36,658 bases of DNA from Prochlorococcus sp. AG-686-M10 (GCA_003210275.1 QCVU01000004.1:1-36658), one strand, 5' to 3'. Counted from the stretch's first letter, positions 10,113 through 21,658 are shown. Translations and numbers: made by a program. The notes: a model not told the origin generated them from the sequence alone.

Positions 10113-11549
10113 ATGAATCTTCCTGATATTATTAAATTCGTTATAGATCTCATAGCAGTTCTGTTATTAGCACTTGGAATAAAGGGTTTATCAAAAGTTA
10201 GGTCTGCGAGAGAAGCAAATATAACTGCAGCAATTGCTATGTTGCTTTCTGTTGTAGGTTTACTCTCTTACTATTTAGGGACTTCTGGCATCCCTGCTCA
10301 ATCATGGGCATGGATCATTGTTGGATCTTTAGTTGGAAGTTTGTTGGGAACTTTGCTTGCCAAGAAGGTTCCAATGACATCAATGCCTGAGACTGTAGCT
10401 TTGTTCAATGGATTTGGTGGAATGTCCTCTCTATTAGTAGCTATTGGTGCCTTTTTATTCCCTTTTAATGAGGTAGTAAAAGCAGGATCTTTAGAGCCTT
10501 TTATTAATGATGTTTCGATTTCAGTTTCAATATTTGTTGGTGCCATTACTTTTTCAGGTTCAATCGTGGCTATGGCTAAACTACAAGGCTGGCTTTCCAC
10601 CCCTGGATGGACTCAGGTTAAAGCTAGGCATTTTGTAAATATTGTTTTTGGCGTAACTTCATTGATAGCTTTCATATACCTAATAAGCGGGAATATTAGT
10701 TCGATTTGGCTTTTAGTTATAGCCTCTACTCTTTTAGGAATTGGGGTAACGTTGCCAATTGGTGGAGCAGACATGCCTGTTGTTATATCTCTTTTAAATA
10801 GCTATTCAGGTATCGCAGCTGCCGCTGCAGGTTTTGTTGTAGACAGTCAGCTTTTAATTGTCGCAGGTGCGATGGTGGGAGCAGCGGGCTTGATATTAAC
10901 CCAAGTAATGTGCAAAGGAATGAACAGATCTCTGATCTCTGTCCTATTTGGAGGGTCTTTATCTGCACAAACTACTACATCTTCTGGATCAGGGGAATAT
11001 ACAAATATAACTTCCTGTAGTGTTGAAGAATGTGCATTAACATTAGAGGCAGCAAATCGGGTAATCGTAGTTCCTGGATATGGTCTTGCTGTAGCTCAAG
11101 CTCAACATACTTTGAGAGAAGTAACAAAAAAACTAGAACAAAATGGTATTGAAGTTGTATATGCGATTCATCCTGTGGCAGGTAGAATGCCAGGACATAT
11201 GAATGTTCTTTTGGCAGAAGCAGATGTTCCTTATGAACAACTCAAAGAAATGGATGTTGTTAATCCTGAATTCCCAGCTACAGATGTTGTTTTGGTCTTA
11301 GGAGCAAATGATGTTGTTAATCCTCAAGCAAAAAATGACAAGACTTCTCCTTTATATGGAATGCCTGTTCTTGATGTACAAGAAGCAAGAACAGTTTTTG
11401 TAATAAAAAGAGGAATGAGCGCTGGTTATTCGGGGATAAAAAATGATTTATTTGACCTACCAAATACTTCTATGGTTTTTGGTGATGCCAAGAAAGTTTT
11501 AAGTGAGTTAATTGGAGAATTAAAGGATCTAGGAGTTGGCGATAAATAG
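10113..11549 (+). CDS. pntB: NAD(P) transhydrogenase subunit beta
   Basis: 478 aa; TM region then VIVVPGYGLAVAQAQHTLREV...IHPVAGRMPGHMNVLLAEADVPYEQL...LVLGANDVVNPQA. Confidence 0.97.
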   Translation: MNLPDIIKFVIDLIAVLLLALGIKGLSKVRSAREANITAAIAMLLSVVGLLSYYLGTSGIPAQSWAWIIVGSLVGSLLGTLLAKKVPMTSMPETVALFNGFGGMSSLLVAIGAFLFPFNEVVKAGSLEPFINDVSISVSIFVGAITFSGSIVAMAKLQGWLSTPGWTQVKARHFVNIVFGVTSLIAFIYLISGNISSIWLLVIASTLLGIGVTLPIGGADMPVVISLLNSYSGIAAAAAGFVVDSQLLIVAGAMVGAAGLILTQVMCKGMNRSLISVLFGGSLSAQTTTSSGSGEYTNITSCSVEECALTLEAANRVIVVPGYGLAVAQAQHTLREVTKKLEQNGIEVVYAIHPVAGRMPGHMNVLLAEADVPYEQLKEMDVVNPEFPATDVVLVLGANDVVNPQAKNDKTSPLYGMPVLDVQEARTVFVIKRGMSAGYSGIKNDLFDLPNTSMVFGDAKKVLSELIGELKDLGVGDK

Positions 11550-12630
11550 TAATATCTCATTTAAGTTCTCAGATTATATAAACAAAAGACCTTTTAATCA
11601 GGCTTTTCCTTGGATTGGAGGGGACCTTCAAACTTTAAGAGATACATTTATTTTTGATCTACTCCAAGCTAAAACAAATAAAAAAATACTTTTACCAATA
11701 AATAATATTCTCTCAGAAAAATTTGATGGTGATTATCTCTTAGGGTTCTTAGAGTTACCAGAAAACTTTGATTGTTTAAAAGGAATTGTGCTTATTACGC
11801 ATGGATTAGGAGGATCTACTAGGCGTTTTGGTTTAAAACGAATTGCTAGAAAATTAGTAACTAATGGATTTGGAGTTCTTAAATTAAATCTTAGAGGAGC
11901 TGGTTCAGCAAGATATTTGGCGAAAGGAAATTATTCCGCAAAATGTTCGAATGATATTATTTTGGCGCTTAAAAATTTTAGAAAAATTCTTATTAATTCT
12001 GAATTTACAGATTCTTTAAAAAATAAAGAGGATATACCTATATTTGGAGTTGGATTATCTTTAGGAGGAACTATTCTTCTTAATGCCTGCTTAGACTTCA
12101 GCTCAAAAAATAGTAGAAAATTATTAGATGGATTGGCTTGCGTTAGTAGCCCTTTAGATTTATTATCTTGCAGTAATTGTATAGAGAGACCTCGAAATTT
12201 TTTATATCAAAAATGGTTAATGCAACGTTTGAAAAGGCAATTATGGGATGGATGTGCAAATGAAGGAATTTTATTGCCTAAGAGTAGCTTGAGTAAAAGA
12301 ATTAAAGGTTTAAAAACGATAGGAGAATTTGATGCAAAATTCACCGCACCTAGTTGGGGTTTTAAATCTTTAGAGGATTATTATTATCAATCTTCACCTA
12401 TATTTAGAATTCAAAAATTAATTAAGAATCTCCCCCCTACTCTTTTAATTCACTCTAAGGATGATCCTTGGGTTCCATATCAATCTACTTTAAATTTGAA
12501 AAATTCTTTGAATGAATCATTAGATAAATTAACTATTCTAATTACTAATAAAGGGGGGCATAATGGTTTCCATTCAAATTATGGTTGTTGGTCTGATGAA
12601 GCAGTTAAAAATTGGCTTTTAAGCATTTAA
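11536..12630 (+). CDS. Alpha/beta hydrolase, YheT/COG0429-like
   Basis: GIVLITHGLGGSTRRFGLKRIARKLVTNGFGVLKLNLRGAGSA, GVGLSLGGTILLN, NKGGHNGFHS; start overlaps pntB end by 14 nt. Confidence 0.85.
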   Translation: MAINSNISFKFSDYINKRPFNQAFPWIGGDLQTLRDTFIFDLLQAKTNKKILLPINNILSEKFDGDYLLGFLELPENFDCLKGIVLITHGLGGSTRRFGLKRIARKLVTNGFGVLKLNLRGAGSARYLAKGNYSAKCSNDIILALKNFRKILINSEFTDSLKNKEDIPIFGVGLSLGGTILLNACLDFSSKNSRKLLDGLACVSSPLDLLSCSNCIERPRNFLYQKWLMQRLKRQLWDGCANEGILLPKSSLSKRIKGLKTIGEFDAKFTAPSWGFKSLEDYYYQSSPIFRIQKLIKNLPPTLLIHSKDDPWVPYQSTLNLKNSLNESLDKLTILITNKGGHNGFHSNYGCWSDEAVKNWLLSI

Positions 12631-12649
12631 GAAATATGTATCTTGAAAA

Positions 12650-12979
12650 TTATTTATCAAAAGGAGTTTTTTTGAAAATCCACTTTTCGATTGGATTACC
12701 ATTGATAACATGAGAGGTGAAAATTTCTGATACTTTTTCTGGAGAAACTTTTTCATACCAAATGCCATCAGGCCAAATAAGAAGAATTGGTCCGTTTTTA
12801 CATATTCTTAAACAATCAACTTTAGATCTTAGTATTTGAATATTTCTTGAAGAAGGATCATTCTCATAAGTTTTTAAAGTCTTCTTAAGACATTCCCAAG
12901 TCTTATTACCTTCATCGCCTTTGAAACATTTTTGTTTTGTAGGAGTTGCACAAAGTAATAAGTGCTTATGAACATTCAC
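12650..12979 (-). CDS. Thioredoxin-like [2Fe-2S] ferredoxin domain protein (GTG start proposed)
   Basis: VNVHKHLLLCATPTKQKCFKG...SKVDCLRICKNGPILLIWPDGIWYEKVSPEKV; four Cys in NuoE-like spacing. The supplied ORF runs to 13048 but would then overlap dxr; GTG at 12979 lies just past the dxr stop. Confidence 0.82.
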   Translation of the reverse strand: MNVHKHLLLCATPTKQKCFKGDEGNKTWECLKKTLKTYENDPSSRNIQILRSKVDCLRICKNGPILLIWPDGIWYEKVSPEKVSEIFTSHVINGNPIEKWIFKKTPFDK

Positions 12980-12984
12980 TTTTT

Positions 12985-14214
12985 TTATCCTACATTGATA
13001 TATTTTTTTCCTTTTTTTATTTCTTCTTGTACAAAAATTCTGGCCCAACTATCGACTTCTAGAATATCTTCTAACTTTGGATTTAAGTTAAGTTTATTCA
13101 AATGCGATTCACAAGTTTTATTTATAAAGATAGGAATTTCTTGAAAAGAAATTTTTTCCTTTAGAAATTGATCTACCGCCATTTCATTCGCAGCATTTAG
13201 TACTGCAGGCATTGTTCCCGAACATTTTCCTGCTGAGTATGCAAGTCCCATACATGGATATTTTACTTCGTCCGGTTTTTTAAATGTAAGCTGACCAATC
13301 TCAGTTAAATTGAATCTTTTCCAATTAGTTTTGAATCTTTCTGGCCAACTCATTGCATATAAAATTGGGAGCTTCATATCAGGCCATCCTAATTGAGCTA
13401 AAACAGAAGAATCTTCCATTTCAATCATTGAATGAATAATACTTTGAGGATGAATAACAATTTCAATATTTTCGTATGACGTCCCAAATAGATAATGGGC
13501 TTCAATAACCTCTAATCCTTTGTTCATAAGAGTGGCAGAATCTACAGTTATTTTTCTCCCCATACTCCAATTTGGATGGGAAGTCGCATCTTCTACTGTG
13601 ACATTTTTTAAATCCTCTACGGCCCAATCTCTAAAAGCCCCTCCTGATGCGGTTAAATGAATAGCTTTTAACCCAGTTGGGATTTTACCTGTTGAAAAAT
13701 CGGCATTTTCATAATTAGGTAATCCTTGTATGCATTGAAAGATAGCTGAATGCTCAGAGTCTGCAGGTAAAAGTCTACTTTTGTTTTCCTTTAAAGCAGG
13801 TATAACAACCGACCCCGCGGCAATTAATGTTTCTTTATTGGCAAGAGCAATATTTTTACCAGCCTTAATTGCTGACATTGTCGGAATAAGTCCAGCACAT
13901 CCAACTATTCCAGTAATTACAGTATCGGCAGAATCCCAAGCTGCTACTGTATTCATTGCCTCTCGACCACCTAAAACTATTGGAGGATTACTTATTCCTA
14001 AATTATTAATATTATTTTTTAAATCTGTTAAAAGATTTTCATCCTCGATAGCAATAACTTCGGGTTTATGTTGACTAACTTGCTCAGTCAATAAGTCTAT
14101 ATTTCTCCCTGCTGAAAGAGCCACTACTTTGAATTTATCTGGAAGTTCACTTACTATTTCGAGAGTTTGAGTTCCAATTGAACCTGTTGAACCCAGTACA
14201 GTGATGTATTTCAA
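12985..14214 (-). CDS. dxr: 1-deoxy-D-xylulose 5-phosphate reductoisomerase
   Basis: [21 protein letters not shown]...[15 protein letters not shown]...[17 protein letters not shown]...[14 protein letters not shown]. Confidence 0.97.
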   Translation of the reverse strand: MKYITVLGSTGSIGTQTLEIVSELPDKFKVVALSAGRNIDLLTEQVSQHKPEVIAIEDENLLTDLKNNINNLGISNPPIVLGGREAMNTVAAWDSADTVITGIVGCAGLIPTMSAIKAGKNIALANKETLIAAGSVVIPALKENKSRLLPADSEHSAIFQCIQGLPNYENADFSTGKIPTGLKAIHLTASGGAFRDWAVEDLKNVTVEDATSHPNWSMGRKITVDSATLMNKGLEVIEAHYLFGTSYENIEIVIHPQSIIHSMIEMEDSSVLAQLGWPDMKLPILYAMSWPERFKTNWKRFNLTEIGQLTFKKPDEVKYPCMGLAYSAGKCSGTMPAVLNAANEMAVDQFLKEKISFQEIPIFINKTCESHLNKLNLNPKLEDILEVDSWARIFVQEEIKKGKKYINVG

Positions 14215-14296
14215 TTTTCTCTAATATTTATAGTATTTTCCCACTTAAAGGTGAATTTAATAAATAAAAATTTTAAATTGGGTTTTTTCTTAAAAT

Positions 14297-15775
14297 TTAG
14301 ATCCTAACCCATGTTGTTAGCTCAGGGGATTGATCTATGAGTTCTACTCCTTTTTCCTTTAAAGAATTTCTTATTTTATCGGCTTCTGCATAATCTCTTT
14401 CCTTTTTTGCTATCAATCTTTTATTAATAAGGGATAATATTTGATCTTCGTTGATTTTGTTTTCGATTATTATTTCTTCTTTTTTTAATCCAAGCACTTC
14501 GGTCAGTTCTTCTAGTGTTTTTAAAGTTTCTCTAAGATGAAATTTTTCATTAGTATTTATTTCAAGGTTTTTAATTCTTTGGAATTGATTTATAAAGTTT
14601 TTTAGTGGTTTAGCTAACTCATAAATAATTGCAATTGCCCCTGCTGTATTCAGATCGTTATTTAATGCATTAGTAAACTTTATTTTTTTTTGAGAGATTT
14701 CATAATTGATTATTTCTTTATATTTTTCTTCAATAAATTCATTGGAATCATTTACCTCCATCGATAGATTTTCTTTTTTAGTAATATCAAAAAAAGAAAG
14801 TGCAACATTAATATTTTTCCATGCTTCGGAGGCACTTCTCAAAGCCTCATCGGTAAAATCGAGTGGCTTTCTATAGTTTACGGTTAAAACAAAATACCTT
14901 AAGGTCATCGGACTTGTCCCTGAATCTATTAAATCTCTTATGGTAGTAAAGTTTTTCAAAGATTTACTCATCTTTTGTCCATTTACATTGACCATGCCGT
15001 TATGAAGCCAATAGTTTGCAAGCTTTTTATTATTAGCTGATTCAGATTGTGCAATCTCATTTTCATGATGAGGAAAAATAAGATCAGAACCTCCTAAATG
15101 GATATCAATTGTTTCTCCTAATTCATCTTTTACCATCGCAGAACATTCAATATGCCATCCCGGCCTTCCTTTCCCCCAAGGCGAATCAAAAGATGGTTCA
15201 TTCTCTTTTGCTTTTTTCCATAAAGCAAAGTCTTGAGGATTATCTTTTTTATTACTTTCATCAGTAGTCATCCTGCCTTGCTGATTTATGTTTTGCTCTA
15301 GGATATTTTGATTACTTAGTTTCCCATAATTTTTATTTTTAAAAACAGAATAATAAACATCTCCACCTCTGGCATATGCAAAACCTTTATCCTCAAGAAC
15401 TTTTATAAATGAACAAATATTGCAAATATGATTTGTAGCTTTTGGCATACTATCTGGCCTCATAATGCCTAGGGCATCCATATCCTTATGGAATTCAGTA
15501 ATATTTTTTTCGGATACTTCTTTCATAGAGCTCTTTTCTTCTTTTGCTCTTTTTAAAATCTTATCGTCTATATCAGTAAAATTCTGCACATACTTAACTT
15601 TGTAATCACTATAAATTAAGAATCTTCTCAAGACATCCCAAGCTATATAACTTCTTGCATGCCCAAGATGACATAAATCATAAACAGTTACGCCACAGCA
15701 ATAAATCTTTACTACTTCATCTATTGGTTTAAAGACTTCAATGTTTTTACTTAAAGTATTAAATAATTTGATCAT
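14297..15775 (-). CDS. cysS: Cysteinyl-tRNA synthetase
   Basis: CCGVTVYDLCHLGHARSYIAWDVLRRFL, KMSKSLKNF. Start placed at MIKLFNTLSKN (15775) rather than 15829 to avoid polA overlap. Confidence 0.95.
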   Translation of the reverse strand: MIKLFNTLSKNIEVFKPIDEVVKIYCCGVTVYDLCHLGHARSYIAWDVLRRFLIYSDYKVKYVQNFTDIDDKILKRAKEEKSSMKEVSEKNITEFHKDMDALGIMRPDSMPKATNHICNICSFIKVLEDKGFAYARGGDVYYSVFKNKNYGKLSNQNILEQNINQQGRMTTDESNKKDNPQDFALWKKAKENEPSFDSPWGKGRPGWHIECSAMVKDELGETIDIHLGGSDLIFPHHENEIAQSESANNKKLANYWLHNGMVNVNGQKMSKSLKNFTTIRDLIDSGTSPMTLRYFVLTVNYRKPLDFTDEALRSASEAWKNINVALSFFDITKKENLSMEVNDSNEFIEEKYKEIINYEISQKKIKFTNALNNDLNTAGAIAIIYELAKPLKNFINQFQRIKNLEINTNEKFHLRETLKTLEELTEVLGLKKEEIIIENKINEDQILSLINKRLIAKKERDYAEADKIRNSLKEKGVELIDQSPELTTWVRI

Positions 15776-15800
15776 ATTAAAAGAAGTATTTATTTGAAGA

Positions 15801-18731
15801 TTATTTGGTTTCCATCCAGTTATTTCCAACTCCGATATCGACTAGAAGTGGTACGTTTAATTTCACACAATCTTCCATAGTTTCTTTTACTAATTGCTTT
15901 GTGATTTCTAAGAAATCTGGTTGGACCTCAAACAATAATTCATCATGAACCTGTAAAAGCATTTTAACTGGAATATTCATCTCTAATAATTTTTTGTTTA
16001 ATTGAACCATAGCTATTTTAATAATGTCAGCACTAGAACCCTGAATTGGAGCATTTGCCGCAGCTCTTAATGACTGAGCCTCCATTCCAGCTCTCCTGGC
16101 TGTTTGTAAATCAATTTCATATGGATCTTTTCCAATTAATCTACCAAGTCCATTCTTATCAAATTTAAATTCTCTCTTCCTTCCAAAAATTGTTTCTACA
16201 TAACCTTTCGAGAGAGCAAGCCTTTCTTGAAGTTCTAGATATTTAAAGATTTTGGCATACCTTTCTTTATATTTAATCAAAAAATCTTTTGCTTCTGTCG
16301 TACTTACCCCTGTAGAGCGTGCGAATTTTTTTATTCCCATTCCATAAATAACTCCAAAATTAATGGTTTTACCAACTCTCCTTTCGTCGGAATTTATGTC
16401 TTCCTTTTCAAAAATCAATCGTGCGGTTAAAGAGTGAATATCATCATTTTTGTGAAATGCATTTATAAGAATTTCTTCATTAGCTAAGTGAGCAAGTATT
16501 CTTAATTCAATTTGAGAATAATCTGCTGATAATAATTTCCAACCTTTTTCTGGCAAGAAGGCTTTTCTTATTCTTCTACTGAATTCTGTTCTGACAGGGA
16601 TATTCTGAAGATTTGGATTACTACTGCTTAATCTCCCAGTGGCGGTAGCTGCTTGATTAAAGTTGGTATGTACTCGTCCAGTTTTTTTACTGATAAGGTT
16701 GGGAAGAGCATCAATATATGTACTTAAAAGTTTACTAAGAGTTCTATGTTTTATTAAATAGGGAATTATCTCGTGTTCTTCAATTAATCTTTCAAGAACA
16801 ACGGCATCTGTACTCCAACCTGTTTTTGTTTTCCTGGATTTTTTTTTGTCAAGATTTAACTTCTCAAACAATATTTCACCAAGTTGTTTTGGGGAAGCTA
16901 AATTAAATTCTTGCTTGGCTATTTCAAAAACATTTTCCTCAATATTTTCTAATGTACTTTTTAATTCTCTAGAAAGTTCATTTAAATAAGTGATATCTAT
17001 TCTGATACCATTCATCTCCATTTCTGATAAGACTGGCTCTAAAGGTAATTCGATTTCTTTAAATAATTTTGTTAAATTCTTATTTTCATTATTAAATCTT
17101 TCTTTAAAAATATTTGCAATCTTGTAAGTTAGGAATACATCATAACCACAATAAATACTTGCATCATTGATGTCGACTAACGAAAAATCTTTATTTTTTC
17201 CAATTGTTTCTTTAAAAGTTGGTGGTTTGAATCCAAATTCTCTAAAACTAATTTCACTTAATCCATGTTTTTCCTGATTATTAAGAATGTAGTCTGCTAA
17301 GAGGGTATCAAAAGTAACTCCTTTAAGATTTAGACCATGGTTATAAAATATTTGTCTATCAAACTTACAATTTTGAAGTGTTTTTTCTTTTTCTGGACTT
17401 TCTATCCAAGATCTTAAATTAGAGAATACATCTTCAATCGCTAATTGATTTATCTCATTTTTTTGCGATTGATGACCAAGGGGTATATAAAACAGATCAT
17501 TAATCTCTTCGCCAAGACAAAAACCTATACCAACAAGTTCTGCATCTAAAGGATTTAAACTATTTGTCTCAGTATCTAAGGCAACTATCTCCTTCGTAAT
17601 CTCTAATTTTTTAACTAGTTGATCTAGTAATTTGAAATTATTAACTATATTTACTTTAATTTTTGGAATTTCATTTTCTGTTTCTTTAAAATCTATAGAT
17701 ACTGAAACTTTTAATTCTTTTTCCTTTTGTTTGCCCTCATTATTTTTATTAAAACCACCTTTACTAAACGTTGAATTAAAAATATCAACTTGCCTGAGTA
17801 AAGTTGATAATTCAAGTTTTTGAAGAGATTCGGAGAGGGAATCTTTATTTATTTGATTTAGTTCATATCCATTACTTAATACTAGAGGCACTTCAACATC
17901 TATCTTTGCTAAATCTCTTGAAAGATAAGCATTGAATTTATCATTTTTTAACTTTTCCTTTACGGCACCTTTTATAAATCCCTGATATTGTTTACCCCCA
18001 TCTTGTTGCATAACCTCCAAGGTTTTATAAATCCCATCTAAGGTATCATTTTCTTTTAATAAATTTATTGCAGTTTTTGGTCCTACACCTTTTATTCCTG
18101 GAATATTATCAGAACTATCACCAGTTAATGCCTTTAAATCTACAACTCTTTCTGGATAAACTCCTAATTTTTCTTTGACTCCATTTTCATTAATTAAAGT
18201 TGGATTACCACTTTTAGCATAGGGACCTCCTCCCATATAGAGAACATAAATATCTTTTTGATCATCAACTAATTGAAATAAATCTCGATCCCCAGATAGA
18301 ATATTTACGCACCAACCTTTTGAAGCTGCATCATTAGCAATTGTCCCTAAAAGATCATCAGCTTCGAAGCCAGGTTTTTTAAAAATAGGTAAATTAAGAC
18401 TGTCTTTTAAGATGATTTCTAATTGCTCAATGTCTTGAAAAAAAACATCAGGAGCAACATCTCTATTAGCTTTATAATTTGGATCTAGTTCATGCCTAAA
18501 TGTTGGTTTCTCTGTATCAAAAGTAATACAAACACCTTCAGCATTGATATTTTTGCAATTATCTAGAAGGCTTTTTAAAAATCCATAGGTGACACTAGTT
18601 GGGAAACCTTCTTTAGTTGTTAATCCCCCATCAATCCCTTTGCTAAATGCATAGAAGCTTCTAAAGGCTAGAGAATGGCCATCAACTAAAAGTAAAATTG
18701 GTTTTTTTGTGTCTTTGGATTTTAAACTCAT
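15801..18731 (-). CDS. polA: DNA polymerase I
   Basis: 976 aa; 5'-3' exo LLVDGHSLAFRSFYAF; 3'-5' exo VALDTETNSLNP; Pol A motifs SADYSQIELRILAHL and LLQVHDELLFEV. Confidence 0.98.
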   Translation of the reverse strand: MSLKSKDTKKPILLLVDGHSLAFRSFYAFSKGIDGGLTTKEGFPTSVTYGFLKSLLDNCKNINAEGVCITFDTEKPTFRHELDPNYKANRDVAPDVFFQDIEQLEIILKDSLNLPIFKKPGFEADDLLGTIANDAASKGWCVNILSGDRDLFQLVDDQKDIYVLYMGGGPYAKSGNPTLINENGVKEKLGVYPERVVDLKALTGDSSDNIPGIKGVGPKTAINLLKENDTLDGIYKTLEVMQQDGGKQYQGFIKGAVKEKLKNDKFNAYLSRDLAKIDVEVPLVLSNGYELNQINKDSLSESLQKLELSTLLRQVDIFNSTFSKGGFNKNNEGKQKEKELKVSVSIDFKETENEIPKIKVNIVNNFKLLDQLVKKLEITKEIVALDTETNSLNPLDAELVGIGFCLGEEINDLFYIPLGHQSQKNEINQLAIEDVFSNLRSWIESPEKEKTLQNCKFDRQIFYNHGLNLKGVTFDTLLADYILNNQEKHGLSEISFREFGFKPPTFKETIGKNKDFSLVDINDASIYCGYDVFLTYKIANIFKERFNNENKNLTKLFKEIELPLEPVLSEMEMNGIRIDITYLNELSRELKSTLENIEENVFEIAKQEFNLASPKQLGEILFEKLNLDKKKSRKTKTGWSTDAVVLERLIEEHEIIPYLIKHRTLSKLLSTYIDALPNLISKKTGRVHTNFNQAATATGRLSSSNPNLQNIPVRTEFSRRIRKAFLPEKGWKLLSADYSQIELRILAHLANEEILINAFHKNDDIHSLTARLIFEKEDINSDERRVGKTINFGVIYGMGIKKFARSTGVSTTEAKDFLIKYKERYAKIFKYLELQERLALSKGYVETIFGRKREFKFDKNGLGRLIGKDPYEIDLQTARRAGMEAQSLRAAANAPIQGSSADIIKIAMVQLNKKLLEMNIPVKMLLQVHDELLFEVQPDFLEITKQLVKETMEDCVKLNVPLLVDIGVGNNWMETK

Positions 18732-19789
18732 TTTCTTTTATTCGCCCAAGGTGGAATATCAATAAAGATTTGTTCTCCTGGTCTTAAACCATCAATTATT
18801 GAAGTTCTATTACCGCTACTAATACCTATTTCTATCTTTTCAAATTTCGGAGCATTATTTTTATCTACTTTTAAGACACCTTTTTCACCTTTTTCGGTGA
18901 CAATCGAAACTGTCGGAACTAAGATTTTTTCTTCATTACTATTAACTATAAATTCAAGATCAGCTGTCATACCTATTTTTATTTCCTCAGAAATTTCTTT
19001 GAAGTTCAACGTTACTTCGAATGAAGTTACATTATTATCTTTTACTGCCCTTTCAGCTATTTTTTTAACTATTGCCCTGTATTTATTTGAGGGATAAGCC
19101 TCTATTCTTACAGAGGCTTCTTGACCTGTTTTTATTCTTCCTATATCACTCTCTGGAACTTTAGCAATAATTTCAAGACCTTCTGATAATTCAAAAATAA
19201 AGTTTTTAGCTTTAGAGTCCGAACTTAAGTTTGAACTAGGAGCAACGTATGAGCCTATCTCTGCATATTTAGCTGTTATTTTCCCTGGGTATGGAGCTTT
19301 TATTAAATAAAAATTTTTTTCAGCTTTAGCATCACTAAATTTCGCTTCGCTTGTATTGTACTTGTTTTTATAGCTTTCATAATCCTCTTTACTAACTGCT
19401 CCCTCTTTAAATAAATATTGTCTTCTTAAATATTCAGATTTTTGTTTTTTTAAATTTAATTCAAGTTCTTCAAGCTTATAGATGAAATCTTCATCATCGA
19501 GAGTAGCCAAAATCTGACCTTTTTTTACGAGATCACCTTCTTCTACTTTGATTTTTTCTATTATTCCTTGTTTCCTTGGGCTAATATTGCTTGATCTAGT
19601 AGCCTTTACTTCTCCACTGGTGTTTATTGATTCAGAAAGAATTCCCTTTTCAACGGAGACTACAAAGCTGGATATGTCTTTTGATTTATTTTTCTTAAAA
19701 GAATTACTTAAAAATACAAAAAACGTTGCCAGTACAATTAATGCGATTCCATTTTTAATATTCAAATTCTTTTTTATTAAATTAAGCAT
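18728..19789 (-). CDS. HlyD/RND-type periplasmic adaptor (membrane fusion protein)
   Basis: N-terminal TM, SPRKQGIIEKIKVEEGDLVKKGQILATLDDEDF biotinyl-lipoyl-like domain, KAPYPGKITAKYAEIGSYVAPSS. Its 3' end overlaps the polA start by 4 nt. Confidence 0.88.
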   Translation of the reverse strand: MLNLIKKNLNIKNGIALIVLATFFVFLSNSFKKNKSKDISSFVVSVEKGILSESINTSGEVKATRSSNISPRKQGIIEKIKVEEGDLVKKGQILATLDDEDFIYKLEELELNLKKQKSEYLRRQYLFKEGAVSKEDYESYKNKYNTSEAKFSDAKAEKNFYLIKAPYPGKITAKYAEIGSYVAPSSNLSSDSKAKNFIFELSEGLEIIAKVPESDIGRIKTGQEASVRIEAYPSNKYRAIVKKIAERAVKDNNVTSFEVTLNFKEISEEIKIGMTADLEFIVNSNEEKILVPTVSIVTEKGEKGVLKVDKNNAPKFEKIEIGISSGNRTSIIDGLRPGEQIFIDIPPWANKRK

Positions 19790-19936
19790 ATTTTTTAGTA
19801 AGCAAGCAATTAAGGATATTTAGAAACTATAGTGAATAATCGAAACGATTATGATTAACTTATCCAGGGTTGGTTAAGTAAACTCTATATTACAAGAAGA
19901 TGATTCTATGACTAATTTATCTATAAATTTTTTCAA

Positions 19937-21028
19937 ATGTTAAAAGCCGGTATTATTGGATTACCAAATGTTGGGAAATCAACTTTATTTAATGCACTTG
20001 TTGAAAATGCAAAAGCGCAAGCTGCAAACTTTCCCTTTTGTACCATCGAGCCAAATAAAGGTATTGTTTCAGTCCCTGATCAAAGGCTTCAAGAGTTAGG
20101 TACTCTAAGTTCTAGTCAAAATATTATCCCTACTAAAATTGAATTTGTTGATATTGCAGGTCTTGTAAAAGGTGCAAGTAAAGGCGAGGGTTTAGGAAAT
20201 AAATTTCTTTCCAACATTAGAGAAGTTGATGCAATAGTTCACGTCGTGAGATGTTTTGAAGATAGTGAGGTAATTCATGTTTCAGGGAAGATTGATCCTT
20301 TAGATGATATTGAGATTATTAATTTAGAGTTAAATTTAGCTGATTTATCTCAACTTCAAAAAAGAAGAGAAAGAATCAAGAAACAAGTAAAAACAAGTAA
20401 AGAAGCAGCTCAAGAAGATTCTTTATTAGAAAAAATTGAGGATGAGTTAGAAAAAGGTCTTTCAGTTAGGTCATTATCTTTAAGCGATGAAGAAAATTTA
20501 ATGATTAAACAATTGGGCTTTCTTACTGCGAAACCAATTGTTTATGCGACTAATTTAAATGAAAATGATTTAGCTGAAGGTAATGATTTCTCTTTAAAAG
20601 TGCAGAGTTTTGCAAACTCTGAAAATACAGAATGTATAAAAATTTCAGCTCAAGTTGAATCAGAATTAGTAGAGTTAGAACCTGAGGATAAAAAAGATTA
20701 TCTAATTGGTTTAGGTGTAGAGGAAGGCGGATTAAAATCTTTAATAAAATCTACATACAAATTATTAGGATTAAAAACTTATTTTACAACTGGAGAAAAA
20801 GAGACTAAAGCTTGGACAATAAAAGATGGGATGACTGCGCCACAAGCTGCAGGAGTAATACATACTGATTTTGAAAAAGGATTTATTAGAGCTCAGACAA
20901 TTTCATATCAAAACCTAATAGATTCAGGATCAATAGTTAATGCCAAGAATAAAGGTTTACTAAGAAGTGAAGGAAAGGAATATGTTGTAAATGAAGGAGA
21001 TGTTATGGAATTTTTGTTTAATGTGTAG
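19937..21028 (+). CDS. ychF: Redox-regulated ATPase/GTP-binding protein YchF
   Basis: [21 protein letters not shown]...[40 protein letters not shown]. Confidence 0.97.
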   Translation: MLKAGIIGLPNVGKSTLFNALVENAKAQAANFPFCTIEPNKGIVSVPDQRLQELGTLSSSQNIIPTKIEFVDIAGLVKGASKGEGLGNKFLSNIREVDAIVHVVRCFEDSEVIHVSGKIDPLDDIEIINLELNLADLSQLQKRRERIKKQVKTSKEAAQEDSLLEKIEDELEKGLSVRSLSLSDEENLMIKQLGFLTAKPIVYATNLNENDLAEGNDFSLKVQSFANSENTECIKISAQVESELVELEPEDKKDYLIGLGVEEGGLKSLIKSTYKLLGLKTYFTTGEKETKAWTIKDGMTAPQAAGVIHTDFEKGFIRAQTISYQNLIDSGSIVNAKNKGLLRSEGKEYVVNEGDVMEFLFNV

Positions 21029-21135
21029 TGTAATTATTTAGGGTGTTTTAATAAATTAAAAATAGGATTTAATTCTTAGTGATTGAAATAATTAGTGTAT
21101 TCTTAGAATAATTAATTAGCAGAATTTTCTAGTAG

Positions 21136-21432
21136 TTGATAATGTCAAATTTGTTTGTAGTTATTATTTGTGTTTTTTTAATTTTTATATTCCTCCTATT
21201 AATTTATAAGAAATCAATTAATCGATCAATAAAAAAAATTAGTTTTGGATCTCTAATAACTGCAGAAAAAGAAGAAGAATATAATCCTGATACAAATACA
21301 AAGAATTGGGATTTACATAAAAATAGATTAATTAAATTTGGTAGATCTCAATATAAAGGTTTAACTTTTTTTGTTAGTTCAGAGGATAGAATTTATTATC
21401 TTTCTAAAGAAGGTAATAAAGTTTATTGCTAA
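21136..21432 (+). CDS. Hypothetical protein with N-terminal TM helix (98 aa)
   Basis: Strong TM segment VVIICVFLIFIFLLLIY then RSQYKGLTFFVSSEDRIYYLSKEGNKVYC. Confidence 0.6.
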   Translation: MIMSNLFVVIICVFLIFIFLLLIYKKSINRSIKKISFGSLITAEKEEEYNPDTNTKNWDLHKNRLIKFGRSQYKGLTFFVSSEDRIYYLSKEGNKVYC

Positions 21433-21476
21433 GATTAGAAATTAAGTATAAATATTTTTAAACTGAGGAATAATTA

Positions 21477-21656
21477 GTGAATACTTGTATTTCTATAAAT
21501 TCAATATCCCTAGGAAAATTATTAAAAAGATATAAATTAACATTAAAGGGAAAGCAGGAAATTATAAAAGCAGCTCAGAAAAGATATTCAACTTGGTCTA
21601 GTTTGAATAGACTTGCTAGAAAAATTGAGTTTAAAGAGTCAAATAAAAATAAGTAG
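21477..21656 (+). CDS. Small basic hypothetical protein (59 aa, GTG start)
   Basis: Reads VNTCISINSISLGKLLKRYKLTLKGKQEIIKAAQKRYSTWSSLNRLARKIEFKESNKNK; not in the ORF list. Confidence 0.4.
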   Translation: MNTCISINSISLGKLLKRYKLTLKGKQEIIKAAQKRYSTWSSLNRLARKIEFKESNKNK

Positions 21657-21658
21657 TT

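Noticed and set aside
9797-10968. - strand ORFs 9797-9994, 9882-10103, 10298-10600, 10783-10968
   Set aside because: Antisense to pntA-2 and pntB; shadow ORFs.
13781-14074. + strand ORF inside dxr
   Set aside because: Antisense shadow of dxr.
17632-17823. + strand ORF inside polA
   Set aside because: Antisense shadow; also 18897-19097 and 19548-19823 within or overlapping the HlyD gene.
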